In this document: positions 25,362 through 33,688 of the stretch, in pieces | Layout of the letters: each line of letters opens with the position of its first letter | How positions within the stretch are numbered: the first letter of the stretch is position 1 | Source of the DNA: Mycobacterium yunnanensis | Lineage (GTDB): Bacteria; Actinomycetota; Actinomycetes; Mycobacteriales; Mycobacteriaceae | Direction: 5' to 3' | Assembly: GCF_025823185.1 (NCBI RefSeq) | Contig: NZ_JACKVK010000009.1 | Coordinates: 248,001-312,000, forward strand | Length of the DNA stretch: 64,000 nt | The notes under the pieces: model-generated | Databases searched by the model: none | Seen by the model: the letters and a program-made list of their open reading frames with translations, nothing else | What the model was told of the DNA's origin: nothing | Position numbers and translations under genes: made by a program

Positions 25362-26585
25362 CTAGAGATCGAGCGGGAGCGACGCCATACCGCGCAGCGT
25401 GACGTTGGGCTTGTAGACCGGCTCACCGGCGAGGGTGGCCCCCGGGAAGCGCCTCGTCACCGCAGACAACGCCACCCTGGCCTCCAGCCGCGCCAGTGGT
25501 GCGCCGAGGCAGAAGTGCACACCGTGACCAAAGGCCAAGTGCCGCAGATTGTCTCGATCGGGGTCGAAGTCGTCGGGCCGGTCGAACGCCGCCGGATCCC
25601 GTTGGCCGGCGGCCAGCAGCACCATCATCGTGTCACCCTTGGGCACCGAAGTAGAGCCGATCGTCATGTCCTCGCCCGCCGTCCGCCCGGCCAGCTGCAC
25701 CGGTGGGTCATGCCGCAGGGTCTCCTCGATGATCGTGGCGGCGCGGTCGGGGTCCTCGGCCAGCGCGGCCCAGTGCCGTGGGTGGCGTTGCATCGCCAGG
25801 ATCGCGTTGGCGATCAGGTTGACGGTCGTCTCGTGGCCCGCGATCAACAGCAGATTGCACGTCGCCACGATCTCGTCGCTCGTCAGCTGGTCACCGTCCT
25901 CCTCGGCGGCGATCAGCGCCGAGATCAGGTCCTCGCGCGGTGCCGACCGTCGTTCTTCCACGAGATCGGCGATGTAGGCGCGCAGCCAGTGCCCCGCCTC
26001 CATCCGCTCGGCGAAGTCGACCGGAAGCTCGCCGGTGAAGGTGATGAACGGGTCCAGGCCCTTGGCCAGCAGCGCCGAGGCCCGGCTGAACAGCGGTTCG
26101 TCGGCGATCGGAACGCCGAGCATCCGGCAGATCACGGCGACCGGCAGCGGGTAGGCGAGATCGGCGACGGCATCCAGGGAACCGGCGTCCACGGCCCGGT
26201 CGAGCAGGTCGTCGACCATCGTGACGACGTCGGCCTCGAGCGCCTTGACACGCTTGGGCGCGAACGCCTGCTGCGCCAACCGCCGCAGCCGGGTGTGGTC
26301 GGGCGGATCGAGGAACAGGAACCCGGGTTGACCGAACGGCCGCGGTTGCGCACCCCTGGCGATCTCGCGTTGCGCGACGGTGGACTTGAGCCGGTCGCTG
26401 GCCGACGAGGAGTGGCGCAACACGTCACCGCAATCCTGGAACGACGAGAAGACCACCAGGTTGCTCTCGGGCATCAGGATCGGCCCGTGCTCGCGGATCC
26501 GCTGATACACCCGATACGGGTCGGCACGGCTGTCCGGCTCGAGAAGCTGCATCAGCAGCGCCCTGGGCTCCGCGGTGGTCGTCAT
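25362..26585 (-). CDS. Cytochrome P450
   Basis: A 407-residue soluble bacterial P450. The heme motif is FGHGVHFCLG, with the thiolate ligand at about C359; the I-helix oxygen-binding motif is LIAGHETTVN and the K-helix is IEETLR. Soluble P450s of this type hydroxylate small hydrophobic substrates with a ferredoxin partner; none is adjacent. Its start overlaps the end of tgt by 4 nt on the same strand, so it is transcribed with tgt, an odd partner. It faces the Rieske operon tail to tail. Confidence 0.92.
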   Translation of the reverse strand: MTTTAEPRALLMQLLEPDSRADPYRVYQRIREHGPILMPESNLVVFSSFQDCGDVLRHSSSASDRLKSTVAQREIARGAQPRPFGQPGFLFLDPPDHTRLRRLAQQAFAPKRVKALEADVVTMVDDLLDRAVDAGSLDAVADLAYPLPVAVICRMLGVPIADEPLFSRASALLAKGLDPFITFTGELPVDFAERMEAGHWLRAYIADLVEERRSAPREDLISALIAAEEDGDQLTSDEIVATCNLLLIAGHETTVNLIANAILAMQRHPRHWAALAEDPDRAATIIEETLRHDPPVQLAGRTAGEDMTIGSTSVPKGDTMMVLLAAGQRDPAAFDRPDDFDPDRDNLRHLAFGHGVHFCLGAPLARLEARVALSAVTRRFPGATLAGEPVYKPNVTLRGMASLPLDL

Positions 26586-27832
26586 CCCCCCATTGTGCGC
26601 GAGTAGTAGCGGCCCAGGACGTGGTCGCGCAGCTCGTCGAACTCACCAGCGGTGATGGCCGCTCGGATCTGGTCGACCATGCGGACGACGAATCGCTCGT
26701 TGTGGATGGTGCACAGCGTCGAGGACAGCATCTCCTTGGCCTTGAACAGGTGATGGATGTAGGCCCGGGTGTAGTTCGCGCAGGTGTAACAGTCGCATTC
26801 GGCGTCGATCGGCGTGAAGTCGCGCTTGTAGCGTGCGCCGGTGATGTTGTAGCGACCCGTCGCCGAGTACACCGCGGCGTTGCGCGCCACCCGGGACGGG
26901 GACACGCAGTCGAAGGTGTCGGCACCCGCAGCGACGGCGGCGAACAGGTCGTCGGGCTCGCTGATGCCCAGCAGATGGCGCGGCTTGTCCTCGGGCAGCT
27001 CGTCGGTCACCCAGCCGACGATGGTCGCGAGATTCTGTTTCTCCAGTGCGCCACCGATGCCGTAGCCGTCGAAGCTCAATCCCTCCGCGGGCCCCGGGGA
27101 CTGACCGATCTGGGCCAGTCCCCTGGCGGCCTGCCGACGCAAGTCCTCGTACTGTGCGCCCTGGACGACGCCGAACAGCGCCTGGGCCGGCTTGTGCGCC
27201 CGCTCGATCTCCAGCCGGCGGTGCTCGACCAGGCAACGCACCGCCCAGTCATGGGTGCGCTGAACCGAACTCTCTTGGTAGCCGCGGGTGTTCATCAGCG
27301 TGGTCAGCTCGTCGAAGGCGAAGATGATGTCGGCGCCGAGCTGGTGCTGGATGCCGATCGACACCTCCGGGGTGAAGCGGTGAAGCGAGCCGTCCTTGTG
27401 GGAGCGAAACGTCACGCCGTCGTCGTCGACGTGGGCCAGCCGCTCCTTGCCCTCGGCGATGACGTCGTCGGCCTGGACGCGGCCCGCGTCCATCGAGAGC
27501 ACCTTCTTGAAGCCGACGCCGAGCGAGAGCACCTGGAAGCCGCCGCTGTCGGTGAACGTCGGCCCCGGCCAGTTCATGAAGCTACCCAGCCCGCCTGCCT
27601 CGTCGACGACGTCGGGTCCCGGTTGTAGGTAGAGGTGATAGGCATTGGACAGAACCGCTTGCGCGCCAAGGTCCTTCATCGACTCGGGCAGCACCGCCTT
27701 GACGGTCGCGGCCGTGCCGACCGCGATGAATGCTGGGGTGTGGATGTCACCGTGCGGGGTGTGGATGACCCCGGCCCGGCCGGACCCATCTGGCAGTCGG
27801 TCCTCGATCTCGAAGTAGGGCGGGGTGCTCAC
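26582..27832 (-). CDS. tgt: tRNA-guanine transglycosylase
   Basis: A 416-residue TGT, which exchanges G34 for a queuosine precursor in GUN-anticodon tRNAs. Motifs: TFTDSGGFQVLSLG (substrate-site aspartate), FAFDELTT, the nucleophile region DTFDCVSPSRVARN, and the zinc site CDCYTCANYTRAYIHH. Starts at a GTG. The active-site segment reads SPSRVARN where E. coli has MPTRNARN. The P450 gene overlaps its 3' end. Together with gluQ at 11.5 kb this window carries two queuosine-tRNA enzymes but no precursor synthesis genes. Confidence 0.93.
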   Translation of the reverse strand: MSTPPYFEIEDRLPDGSGRAGVIHTPHGDIHTPAFIAVGTAATVKAVLPESMKDLGAQAVLSNAYHLYLQPGPDVVDEAGGLGSFMNWPGPTFTDSGGFQVLSLGVGFKKVLSMDAGRVQADDVIAEGKERLAHVDDDGVTFRSHKDGSLHRFTPEVSIGIQHQLGADIIFAFDELTTLMNTRGYQESSVQRTHDWAVRCLVEHRRLEIERAHKPAQALFGVVQGAQYEDLRRQAARGLAQIGQSPGPAEGLSFDGYGIGGALEKQNLATIVGWVTDELPEDKPRHLLGISEPDDLFAAVAAGADTFDCVSPSRVARNAAVYSATGRYNITGARYKRDFTPIDAECDCYTCANYTRAYIHHLFKAKEMLSSTLCTIHNERFVVRMVDQIRAAITAGEFDELRDHVLGRYYSRTMGG

Positions 27833-27868
27833 CGCTGTACGTTCTCACACCTTCGCCCGACGGCGGCG

Positions 27869-28771
27869 TCAGGCAAGGAAGCGCACGATGGCCTCGGCGA
27901 GCTCCTCGCCCGCGTCCTCCTGCAGGAAGTGTCCGGCACCGTGGATCACCGGATGTTCGACGCCCTGGGCGCCCCGCATCTCGCTGATGAAGATCGGACC
28001 CATGGCTCCGGTGATCGGGTCGCCGTCGCTGAAGGCCACCAACATCGGGGTCGGGCTGTCGCACAACGTGCGCCACGCCACGAGATTGGCCGCGCTGGCG
28101 GGGTCGTCTGGCGAGGTGGGCACCAGACCGGGCATCGCCCGCGGGCCCGCGCAGTACGAGTCGTCGGGAAACGGTGCGTCGTAGGCCGCGCGGACGGCGT
28201 CGGACATGGGATGCAAACAGCCGGACTGGACGAACCGGCCGACCTCGATGTGCGGCATCTCCTGGATGGCCTTGCGGAACTGCCACCAGATGTCGGGCAT
28301 GGGGAGGTCACCGGTCGGCAGCCCGGTGTTGGCGACGACGATGCGCGCGACACGTTTGGGATGTTCGGCGGCCAGGCGAAGCCCGATGAGCCCGCCCCAG
28401 TCCTGCCCGACGACGGTGACGCGATCGAGGCCGAGGTCGTCGAACATCGCCGCGCGCATCCACTCGACGTGACGGGCGTAGCTGTGGTCGCCGATCTCGG
28501 TGGGCTTGTCGGAGCGGCCGAAGCCCACCAGATCGGGACAGACGACGCGGTGGCCTGCGGCCGCCAGGATTGGGATCATCCGGCGATGGAGGAACGACCA
28601 CGACGGTTCGCCGTGCAGCAGCAGCACCGGGTCGGCGTCGGCGGGGCCGTCCTCCACCCAGGCGACGCGAAGACGCCCGCCGTCGTTGTCGTCGACCTCG
28701 CAATACCGAGGTGAGTACGGGAAGTCCGGTAGGTCGGCGAAGCGGTCCTCGGGCGTGCGCAGCGACTTCAT
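27869..28771 (-). CDS. Haloalkane dehalogenase (alpha/beta hydrolase)
   Basis: A 300-residue hydrolase close to mycobacterial haloalkane dehalogenases. The start KSLRTPEDRFADLPDFPYSP is the family N-terminus; oxyanion region LLHGEPSWSF; nucleophile aspartate and halide-stabilising tryptophan in VVGQDWGGLIG; the loop GFGRSDKPTEIGDHSYARH; and catalytic histidine in GAGHFLQEDAGEEL. It would hydrolyse haloalkanes to alcohols plus halide. I chose the ATG at 28771; the longer frame to 28894 adds unrelated sequence. It is 36 nt upstream of tgt on the same strand. Confidence 0.88.
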   Translation of the reverse strand: MKSLRTPEDRFADLPDFPYSPRYCEVDDNDGGRLRVAWVEDGPADADPVLLLHGEPSWSFLHRRMIPILAAAGHRVVCPDLVGFGRSDKPTEIGDHSYARHVEWMRAAMFDDLGLDRVTVVGQDWGGLIGLRLAAEHPKRVARIVVANTGLPTGDLPMPDIWWQFRKAIQEMPHIEVGRFVQSGCLHPMSDAVRAAYDAPFPDDSYCAGPRAMPGLVPTSPDDPASAANLVAWRTLCDSPTPMLVAFSDGDPITGAMGPIFISEMRGAQGVEHPVIHGAGHFLQEDAGEELAEAIVRFLA

Positions 28772-28914
28772 GCCCGCGAAACTACGCCGCCGGGAACCAC
28801 GCGGTGCTGCCGGGCAATTCTGGCAATCCCCTGTTCGTCGTGGCGTCTCGCCCCATAATTCTTCCGACGATCCACTGATCTTGATGGATCGCACCGACCG
28901 CGAGGAGAACAGAC

Positions 28915-29424
28915 GTGAAGCAGAAGCTGCTGATTGCCGTGGGAGGCGCCGCCGTCGTGGTCGCCGGCCTGGCGGGGTGCTCGTCGGCCGACAAGTCGTC
29001 GACGGAGTCCTCCAGTTCGAGCTCCAGTTCCAGTTCCAGTTCGTCCTCGTCGAGCAGTTCCAGCGCCGCCTCGACCACCGCCGAGGCCAGCGCGGCGACC
29101 AAGGTCACCATCGACGGCCAGGCCAAGGACGTCGGCGGCAAGGTCGTGTGCGCCAACATGGGTGGCAACGTCAACGTCGCCATCGGCGAGGCCATGACCG
29201 GAATCGCGGCCGTCATCAGCCAATCCGACCCGCCGTCGGTGACGTCGGTCGGACTGGGCAACGTCGACGGGATCACCCTCGCGGTGGGCGCCGGCCAAGG
29301 CGACGCCACGGCCACCAAGGCCGGCAACACCTACACGATCACCGGCAACGCCTTCGGCATCGACATGTCCAACCCGTTGCAGCCCGCCAAGAAGCCGTTC
29401 ACCCTCGAATTCACCTGCCCCTAG
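28915..29424 (+). CDS. LpqH (19 kDa antigen)-family lipoprotein with polyserine linker
   Basis: A 169-residue lipoprotein. The lipobox is LAGC (lipidated Cys at residue 22), followed by a 19-serine tract (residues 32-50) and an LpqH domain: KVTIDGQ, KVVCANMGGNVNVAIGEA, SVGLGNVDGITLAVG, GNTYTITGNAFGIDMSNP and a C-terminal cysteine (EFTCP). LpqH proteins are surface-exposed and glycosylated on Ser/Thr next to the anchor; the serine tract is a plausible glycosylation site. The start is GTG with GAGGAG upstream. It stands alone and is divergent from the dehalogenase. Confidence 0.9.
   Translation: MKQKLLIAVGGAAVVVAGLAGCSSADKSSTESSSSSSSSSSSSSSSSSSSAASTTAEASAATKVTIDGQAKDVGGKVVCANMGGNVNVAIGEAMTGIAAVISQSDPPSVTSVGLGNVDGITLAVGAGQGDATATKAGNTYTITGNAFGIDMSNPLQPAKKPFTLEFTCP
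29008..29064 (+). repeat. Serine-codon tract with TCCAGT repeats
   Basis: Nineteen consecutive serine codons. TCC and AGT alternate over 29023-29040 or so (repeated TCCAGT hexamers), while the flanks use TCG and AGC. The hexamer repeat is prone to in-frame length change. Confidence 0.85.
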
Positions 29425-29481
29425 CCGGTATCCGCAGGGTCGGACCGTCGCCGCGGCGGACGAGGCGGATGCTCGTCGGAC

Positions 29482-29487
29482 TAATGT
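29482..29487 (+). promoter_or_regulatory. Leaderless-type -10 hexamer before GNAT gene
   Basis: TAATGT lies 7 nt before the GTG at 29495, with no ribosome binding site; it decides the start in favour of 29495 over the GTG at 29489. Confidence 0.5.
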
Positions 29488-29494
29488 CGTGGTC

Positions 29495-29959
29495 GTGAGT
29501 GATTCGACGCCGAGGCGAGCCACCCCCGACGACGTCGCGGGCATCCAGCGGCTCGTCGCGGCGGCGTTCGGCGTCTACGTCGACCGGATGGGCCGCAAGC
29601 CGGCGCCGATGACGGCCGACTACGCCAGACTCGTTGACACGGAGCGGGTTTGGGTGGTCGACGGTCCCGGCGAGATCGTTGCGGTGCTCGTCACGCAGGC
29701 CCGTCCCGACCATCTGCTGCTCGACGTCGTCGCCGTGGCGCCGACGGCGCAGGGTGCGGGTCACGGCGGCACGCTTCTGCGGAGGGCCGACCGGGACGCT
29801 CGCGATCAGGGCCTCTCGGAGATTCGGCTGTGCACCAACGAGGCGATGACCGAGAACCTCGAGTTCTATCCGCGGCGGGGCTTCAAGGAGACGGGACGCG
29901 GCGTGCAGGACGGTTTTCACCGCGTCTTCTTCGCCAAGGCCGTCGCACCGTCGGATTAA
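29495..29959 (+). CDS. GNAT-family N-acetyltransferase
   Basis: A protein of about 154 residues with the GNAT fold: RRATPDDVAGIQRLVAAAF at the start, the acetyl-CoA loop VAPTAQGAGHGGTLLRRAD (Q/RxxGxG/A form) and the C-terminal FYPRRGFKETGRG. It transfers an acetyl group to an amine or N-terminus; the acceptor cannot be predicted. I prefer the GTG at 29495. The TetR gene follows after 32 nt that contain a perfect palindrome. Confidence 0.8.
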   Translation: MSDSTPRRATPDDVAGIQRLVAAAFGVYVDRMGRKPAPMTADYARLVDTERVWVVDGPGEIVAVLVTQARPDHLLLDVVAVAPTAQGAGHGGTLLRRADRDARDQGLSEIRLCTNEAMTENLEFYPRRGFKETGRGVQDGFHRVFFAKAVAPSD

Positions 29960-29960
29960 T

Positions 29961-29985
29961 AACAGAGCGATCGCTCTGTTACCGT
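29961..29985 (+). promoter_or_regulatory. Perfect 20-bp palindrome (TetR operator) and -10 of the TetR/crotonase pair
   Basis: AACAGAGCGATCGCTCTGTT at 29961-29980 is a perfect palindrome. TACCGT at 29980-29985 is a TANNNT -10 ending 6 nt before the GTG of the TetR gene (29992), giving a leaderless transcript. A repressor bound to the palindrome would block the promoter. No other strong site is visible between the flanking genes. Confidence 0.8.
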
Positions 29986-29991
29986 GCCCGG

Positions 29992-30615
29992 GTGCCCCGC
30001 CCCCGTATCCACGACCGCGACACGGTCCTCGACGCCGCCGAGGCCATCGCCGTGGACATCGGCCCGGCCGGTGTCACCACCCGGGCCGTCGCCGCGTCGG
30101 CGGGCACCTCGAACGGTGCGATTTACCACAGCTTTCGGTCCAGAGGAGAGTTACTGGCCCAAACCTGGCTTCGCGCCGCGCGCGCCTTCCTCGACGTGCA
30201 GAACGAATTGGTCGAGGCCGCGCTGGCAGCCCCGGACGCCGACCCGGTGTCGGCCGTCGTGGCGGCGGCCGACGCGCCCGCAGTCTTCTTCGCCCGCCAG
30301 CCCCGGTCGGCGCGCCTGCTGCTGCGGGTCGAACGCCACCAGTTGCTCGGCGACGATCTGCCCGAGGACGTGGCGGCCGAACTCGCCGACCTGGAGCGGG
30401 CCCTGATCGGTCTGATGACGCGCCTGTCGACGCTGCTGTGGGACCGCCGAGACGCCAAGGCCGTCGACGCCATCACGTTGTGCATCGTTGACCTGCCGAC
30501 CGCGATACTGCTGTCGCGCAACCGAATCGAAGATCGATGGGCCCGCAATCAGCTCACGTCGGCGGTGCGGGCCGTACTCGCCGACGCCCCGCCGTACCCC
30601 ACCACCGAGGAGTAG
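29992..30615 (+). CDS. TetR-family transcriptional regulator
   Basis: A 207-residue TetR repressor. The N-terminal helix-turn-helix reads TVLDAAEAIAVDIGPAGVTT, then RAVAASAGTSNGAIYHSF; the C-terminal ligand domain has no recognised signature. The GTG at 29992 starts immediately after the -10, without a Shine-Dalgarno. It is followed after 3 nt by a crotonase gene, so the pair forms an autoregulated unit; the inducer is likely an acyl-CoA or fatty acid, by analogy with other TetR/crotonase pairs. Confidence 0.9.
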   Translation: MPRPRIHDRDTVLDAAEAIAVDIGPAGVTTRAVAASAGTSNGAIYHSFRSRGELLAQTWLRAARAFLDVQNELVEAALAAPDADPVSAVVAAADAPAVFFARQPRSARLLLRVERHQLLGDDLPEDVAAELADLERALIGLMTRLSTLLWDRRDAKAVDAITLCIVDLPTAILLSRNRIEDRWARNQLTSAVRAVLADAPPYPTTEE

Positions 30616-30618
30616 CCC

Positions 30619-31272
30619 ATGTCCGTCACCGTGACCCACACCGACACGATCGCCGTCCTGAACCTCGGCGACGACGAGAACAGATTCTCTCTGGACTTCC
30701 TCGACGACGTCGAGGGTCACCTCGAGGAAATCGTCTCCTCGGGTGCCGGTGGCCTCGTCACCACCGGCACCGGAAAGTTCTACTCCAACGGCCTGGACCT
30801 CGAGTGGTTGATGGCCCACGGTGACCAGATGGCAGCCTACGTGGGACGCGTCCACGCCTTGTTCGCGCGAATCCTGGTGTGCCCCATGCCCACCGCCGCA
30901 GCCTTGAACGGGCATGCGTTCGGTGCGGGCGCCATGCTCGCGATGGCACACGACTACCGAGTCATGCGTGCCGACCGCGGCTTCTTCTGCTTTCCCGAGG
31001 TCGACATCCGGATTCCGTTCACCCCCGGCATGGCCGCGCTCATCCAGGCCAAGCTCACCCCGGCCGCCGCCGTGGCGTCGATGACCACGGGGCGACGCTT
31101 CGGCGGCGTCGACGCGGTGAACTCCGGCATCGTGGACGCCACCGCCGCCGAGGACGCCGTCGTCGCCGACGCCGTCGCCCTCGTCGCACCCTTCGGCGGC
31201 AAGGATTCCGGCACGGTGACTGCGGTCAAGACCACGATGTACGGCGCCGCGCTCGCGGCGTTGGCGTCCTAG
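30619..31272 (+). CDS. Enoyl-CoA hydratase/isomerase-family protein
   Basis: A 217-residue crotonase-fold protein, shorter than the usual 250-270 residues. The first oxyanion strand is GLVTTGTGKFYSNGLDLEWL and the second region is PTAAALNGHAFGAGAML. Pattern and length fit the delta3,delta2-enoyl-CoA isomerase group rather than a hydratase. It follows the TetR gene by 3 nt and is presumably under its control; its stop overlaps the convergent DUF2071 gene. Confidence 0.82.
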   Translation: MSVTVTHTDTIAVLNLGDDENRFSLDFLDDVEGHLEEIVSSGAGGLVTTGTGKFYSNGLDLEWLMAHGDQMAAYVGRVHALFARILVCPMPTAAALNGHAFGAGAMLAMAHDYRVMRADRGFFCFPEVDIRIPFTPGMAALIQAKLTPAAAVASMTTGRRFGGVDAVNSGIVDATAAEDAVVADAVALVAPFGGKDSGTVTAVKTTMYGAALAALAS

Positions 31273-32015
31273 CCGACGAGGCTGGGCCTGCCGAAGCGCG
31301 CCCACACACCCGGTGAATACAGCGCGCGGAGGGGATCCCCTGCCGGTCGTACCCCGGCGGCCGCCACCAACTCGTCGTCCAGTTCGGTGACCGTGGCCTC
31401 GTGCAGGGGAAAGGGCACGTGTTCGTTGGGCACCCACCACGTGCGGCCGGCCTTGCGGGTGTGGGCCCCCCACCGCGCGGTCAGCCAGACCTCCAGTGGG
31501 GTCGGCGCCACGGGGGGCCCGATGTCGACGCCGACCCGGCAGCGCAGCCCGCGGTGCGGCAGTCGTCTGGTGCTGTCGTAGGTGATTCGCCGATCACCGC
31601 GGTTCAACTTCATCCGCGCCCACGTGTACGGGGTGCCAAGGACCGTCCGCGTCACGGGCACGACGGCCAGCCGCGCGGTCTCGAGCGAGCGAAACAGCAC
31701 GCCGTGACGGCGTTCGTCGTCGACCGAATACAGCCGCACGTTGGTCTCGAGGAAACGACCGAAGTACGGCACCGCCCGCGAGAAGCCCAGTGACAGCTGA
31801 CTCATCGCGAATGGCACCAAGGCCACGTAGGTATGCCCGTCGCCGAAGACGTCGGGCCGGGTGCCGCCGGGGAACAGATGACCGACGGCATCCGGGTCGA
31901 CGGGCCAGTGCACGAACGTCAGGTCACCCCAGAATTGACGCGTGAACACCGGCCGCGGCAGCGGCGGCGCGGTGACCGCGAAACCCTCGGGCAACGACTC
32001 CGACACACCTGCCAT
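31269..32015 (-). CDS. DUF2071 (YqjF-like) protein
   Basis: A 248-residue protein recognised by TRQFWGDLTFVHWPVDPDAV at the start, FLETNVRLYSVDDERRHGVL in the middle and a closing HEATVTELDDELV segment. Related to B. subtilis YqjF; the fold resembles acetoacetate decarboxylases but no activity is established. Start set at the ATG at 32015 (MAGVSESLPEGF); a longer frame upstream is composed of other genes' shadow. Convergent overlap of 4 nt with the crotonase gene. Confidence 0.8.
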   Translation of the reverse strand: MAGVSESLPEGFAVTAPPLPRPVFTRQFWGDLTFVHWPVDPDAVGHLFPGGTRPDVFGDGHTYVALVPFAMSQLSLGFSRAVPYFGRFLETNVRLYSVDDERRHGVLFRSLETARLAVVPVTRTVLGTPYTWARMKLNRGDRRITYDSTRRLPHRGLRCRVGVDIGPPVAPTPLEVWLTARWGAHTRKAGRTWWVPNEHVPFPLHEATVTELDDELVAAAGVRPAGDPLRALYSPGVWARFGRPSLVG

Positions 32016-32023
32016 CGTCGCAT

Positions 32024-32236
32024 CTACTGCCCTCGACCAGTCTCCTGCTGGAGCTCGTCGATCATGTCCGACGCCGCCGCCTTGGTCAGGTCGTCGGGCA
32101 CCTCTTTTCCGGCCTCTTGGGCCAACGTGTGCAGATAGCTCCGTTGCGGGCCGGTCATCGGCTCGTCTCCGGTCACCCACTGCGACGTGTCCTTCTCTGC
32201 TGTCTCGTTCGGCGCTTGCTGCGCATCTTCGGTCAT
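32024..32236 (-). CDS. DUF3072 small protein
   Basis: A 70-residue acidic, soluble protein. Core: MTGPQRSYLHTLAQEAGKEV followed by DDLTKAAASDMIDELQQ, the DUF3072 signature. Function unknown. It resembles small stress-associated actinobacterial proteins. I chose the ATG at 32236 (MTEDAQQAPNE). It ends 8 nt before the DUF2071 start and is divergent from the CDGSH gene. Confidence 0.78.
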   Translation of the reverse strand: MTEDAQQAPNETAEKDTSQWVTGDEPMTGPQRSYLHTLAQEAGKEVPDDLTKAAASDMIDELQQETGRGQ

Positions 32237-32328
32237 GGACCTCACCTCCGCAGCCCGTGTATCCGTCGCACGTCTGTTCGAAACCTCCCGGTCGTTTCGG
32301 GGGCTCGGCACCCGGGCATGCACCCGAC

Positions 32329-32565
32329 GTGCAGACCGACCCGCCCACCCCCCAACAGCCGCAGACCGCCGACGACGACGTCCGGCTCGTCCGCCTCACC
32401 GCCGGCGGACCGATGATGGTGCAGGGGCCCGTGCGGGTGGAGACGCCCGACGGCTCGACCGTCGAGTCCGACCGATTCATGGTCGCGATCTGCACCTGTC
32501 GGCGCAGCAAGACCTACCCGATGTGCGACACGAGCCACCGCAAGCGACGCCGGTCGAACCCCTGA
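32329..32565 (+). CDS. CDGSH iron-sulfur protein
   Basis: A 78-residue protein ending in a CDGSH-type cluster site: CTCRRSKTYPMCDTSH supplies three cysteines and one histidine for a [2Fe-2S] cluster. Preceded by a short beta region (RLVRLTAGGPMMVQGPVRVE). The start is uncertain: GTG at 32329 gives the compact form, and no ribosome site is clear. Such proteins are redox or cluster carriers. Confidence 0.75.
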   Translation: MQTDPPTPQQPQTADDDVRLVRLTAGGPMMVQGPVRVETPDGSTVESDRFMVAICTCRRSKTYPMCDTSHRKRRRSNP

Positions 32566-32676
32566 GACCTAGCCCACAATGCCGCCGGACACGCTTATGA
32601 AGTCGTGCGTCGGGTACGCAACGGTGGTAGGTGCACCCCGCGCCGAGACACATCAACGCCGAAGGGGCGAACCAAT

Positions 32677-33636
32677 ATGAGCACGACCACGAACACTTTG
32701 ATTGCGCAGTTGCGCGTGCTGCTCGACCTGACCAACACCGAGATCCAGGTGGCCGAGACCCGCGTGGCGCAGGCCCGCACCGAGGCCGTCCGCCGCGAAC
32801 TGACGCAGAACGCCGACAACGGCCGCGACCGCGCCGAAGCCATCGAGCGCGCCATCCGCGATCTCGGCGGCCGCCCGGACGTCATCGGCCCGTTCCTGGG
32901 CCGCGCCGCCGCAGCCGTCAAGGCGCTCACCGAGCAAGCCCAGCCGTTCGACGAAGCACTGCTCGGCGACTTGGCCCTCGAGCATCAGCTGTTCGACCGC
33001 GCCCGCTACGTCAAGGCGCTCGCCGTCGCCGCGCAAGAGTCCGACGTCGAGGCGTTGGCCACGCGTTTGATCACCGCGCATGCCGCCACCGTCGACTGGC
33101 TCACCACCGTGCTCGCCGAGGACGCGCTTGGTGGCCCGGCCGCGCTGCGCCGCACGCCGCTGCAAGCCGCCGCCGGCACCGCCATTCAACTCGTCAACGT
33201 GCCGGTCAACTGGTCGGTCCGCAGCCTCGACAAGGCCGTGGACACCGTTCGCGCCACCCCGTTGGCCATCAGCGAACTGATCAACCGCGGCAGGCGCGTG
33301 ACCGACGTCGCCACCAAGACCGTCGCCGCGTCGCGTGACGCGGCACTCGAGACCGCCGAGGCCGTCATCCGTGACGGTGGCGCGGAGCAGGCAGCCGACG
33401 TGCTGCACTCGGTGCGCGCCGCCACCGGCGCTCTCGACGCGAGTGAACTGCCGGTCGACGGTTACGACGACCTGAACGTCTCCGAGGCCGTCAGCGCGAT
33501 CAAGGCACTGAGCAACCCGGTCGACGTCCGCACGATCCTCACCTACGAGGAGGCCCACAAGGGCCGCCAGGGCGTCGTGTCCGCCGCGCAAACGCGCATC
33601 GCGGCCATCGCCCAGGAAGTCGTCGGCATCAGCTAA
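32677..33636 (+). CDS. Ferritin-like domain protein (probable)
   Basis: A 319-residue, largely helical, soluble protein. The first 160 residues look like a ferritin-like four-helix bundle: NTLIAQLRVLLDLTNTEIQV, RDRAEAIERAIRDLGGRPDV, LGDLALEHQLFDRARYVKAL and RLITAHAATVDWL carry the E/H residues that could bind metal. The C-terminal 130 residues are alanine-rich with no recognised domain. The ATG at 32677 is preceded by GAAGGGGCG. It stands alone behind a 111-nt leader and ends with a strong terminator, suggesting high expression. Confidence 0.55.
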   Translation: MSTTTNTLIAQLRVLLDLTNTEIQVAETRVAQARTEAVRRELTQNADNGRDRAEAIERAIRDLGGRPDVIGPFLGRAAAAVKALTEQAQPFDEALLGDLALEHQLFDRARYVKALAVAAQESDVEALATRLITAHAATVDWLTTVLAEDALGGPAALRRTPLQAAAGTAIQLVNVPVNWSVRSLDKAVDTVRATPLAISELINRGRRVTDVATKTVAASRDAALETAEAVIRDGGAEQAADVLHSVRAATGALDASELPVDGYDDLNVSEAVSAIKALSNPVDVRTILTYEEAHKGRQGVVSAAQTRIAAIAQEVVGIS

Positions 33637-33651
33637 AACGCCTCCGTACGC

Positions 33652-33686
33652 AAGGCCCCGTGGCCCCCAAGGGGACGCGGGGCCTT
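33652..33686. terminator. Bidirectional terminator between convergent genes
   Basis: AAGGCCCCG (33652-33660) pairs with CGGGGCCTT (33678-33686), and an inner CCCC/GGGG pair extends the stem. It lies between the convergent stops at 33636 and 33689. There is no long T-run, as is usual in mycobacteria. Confidence 0.75.
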
Positions 33687-33688
33687 CG

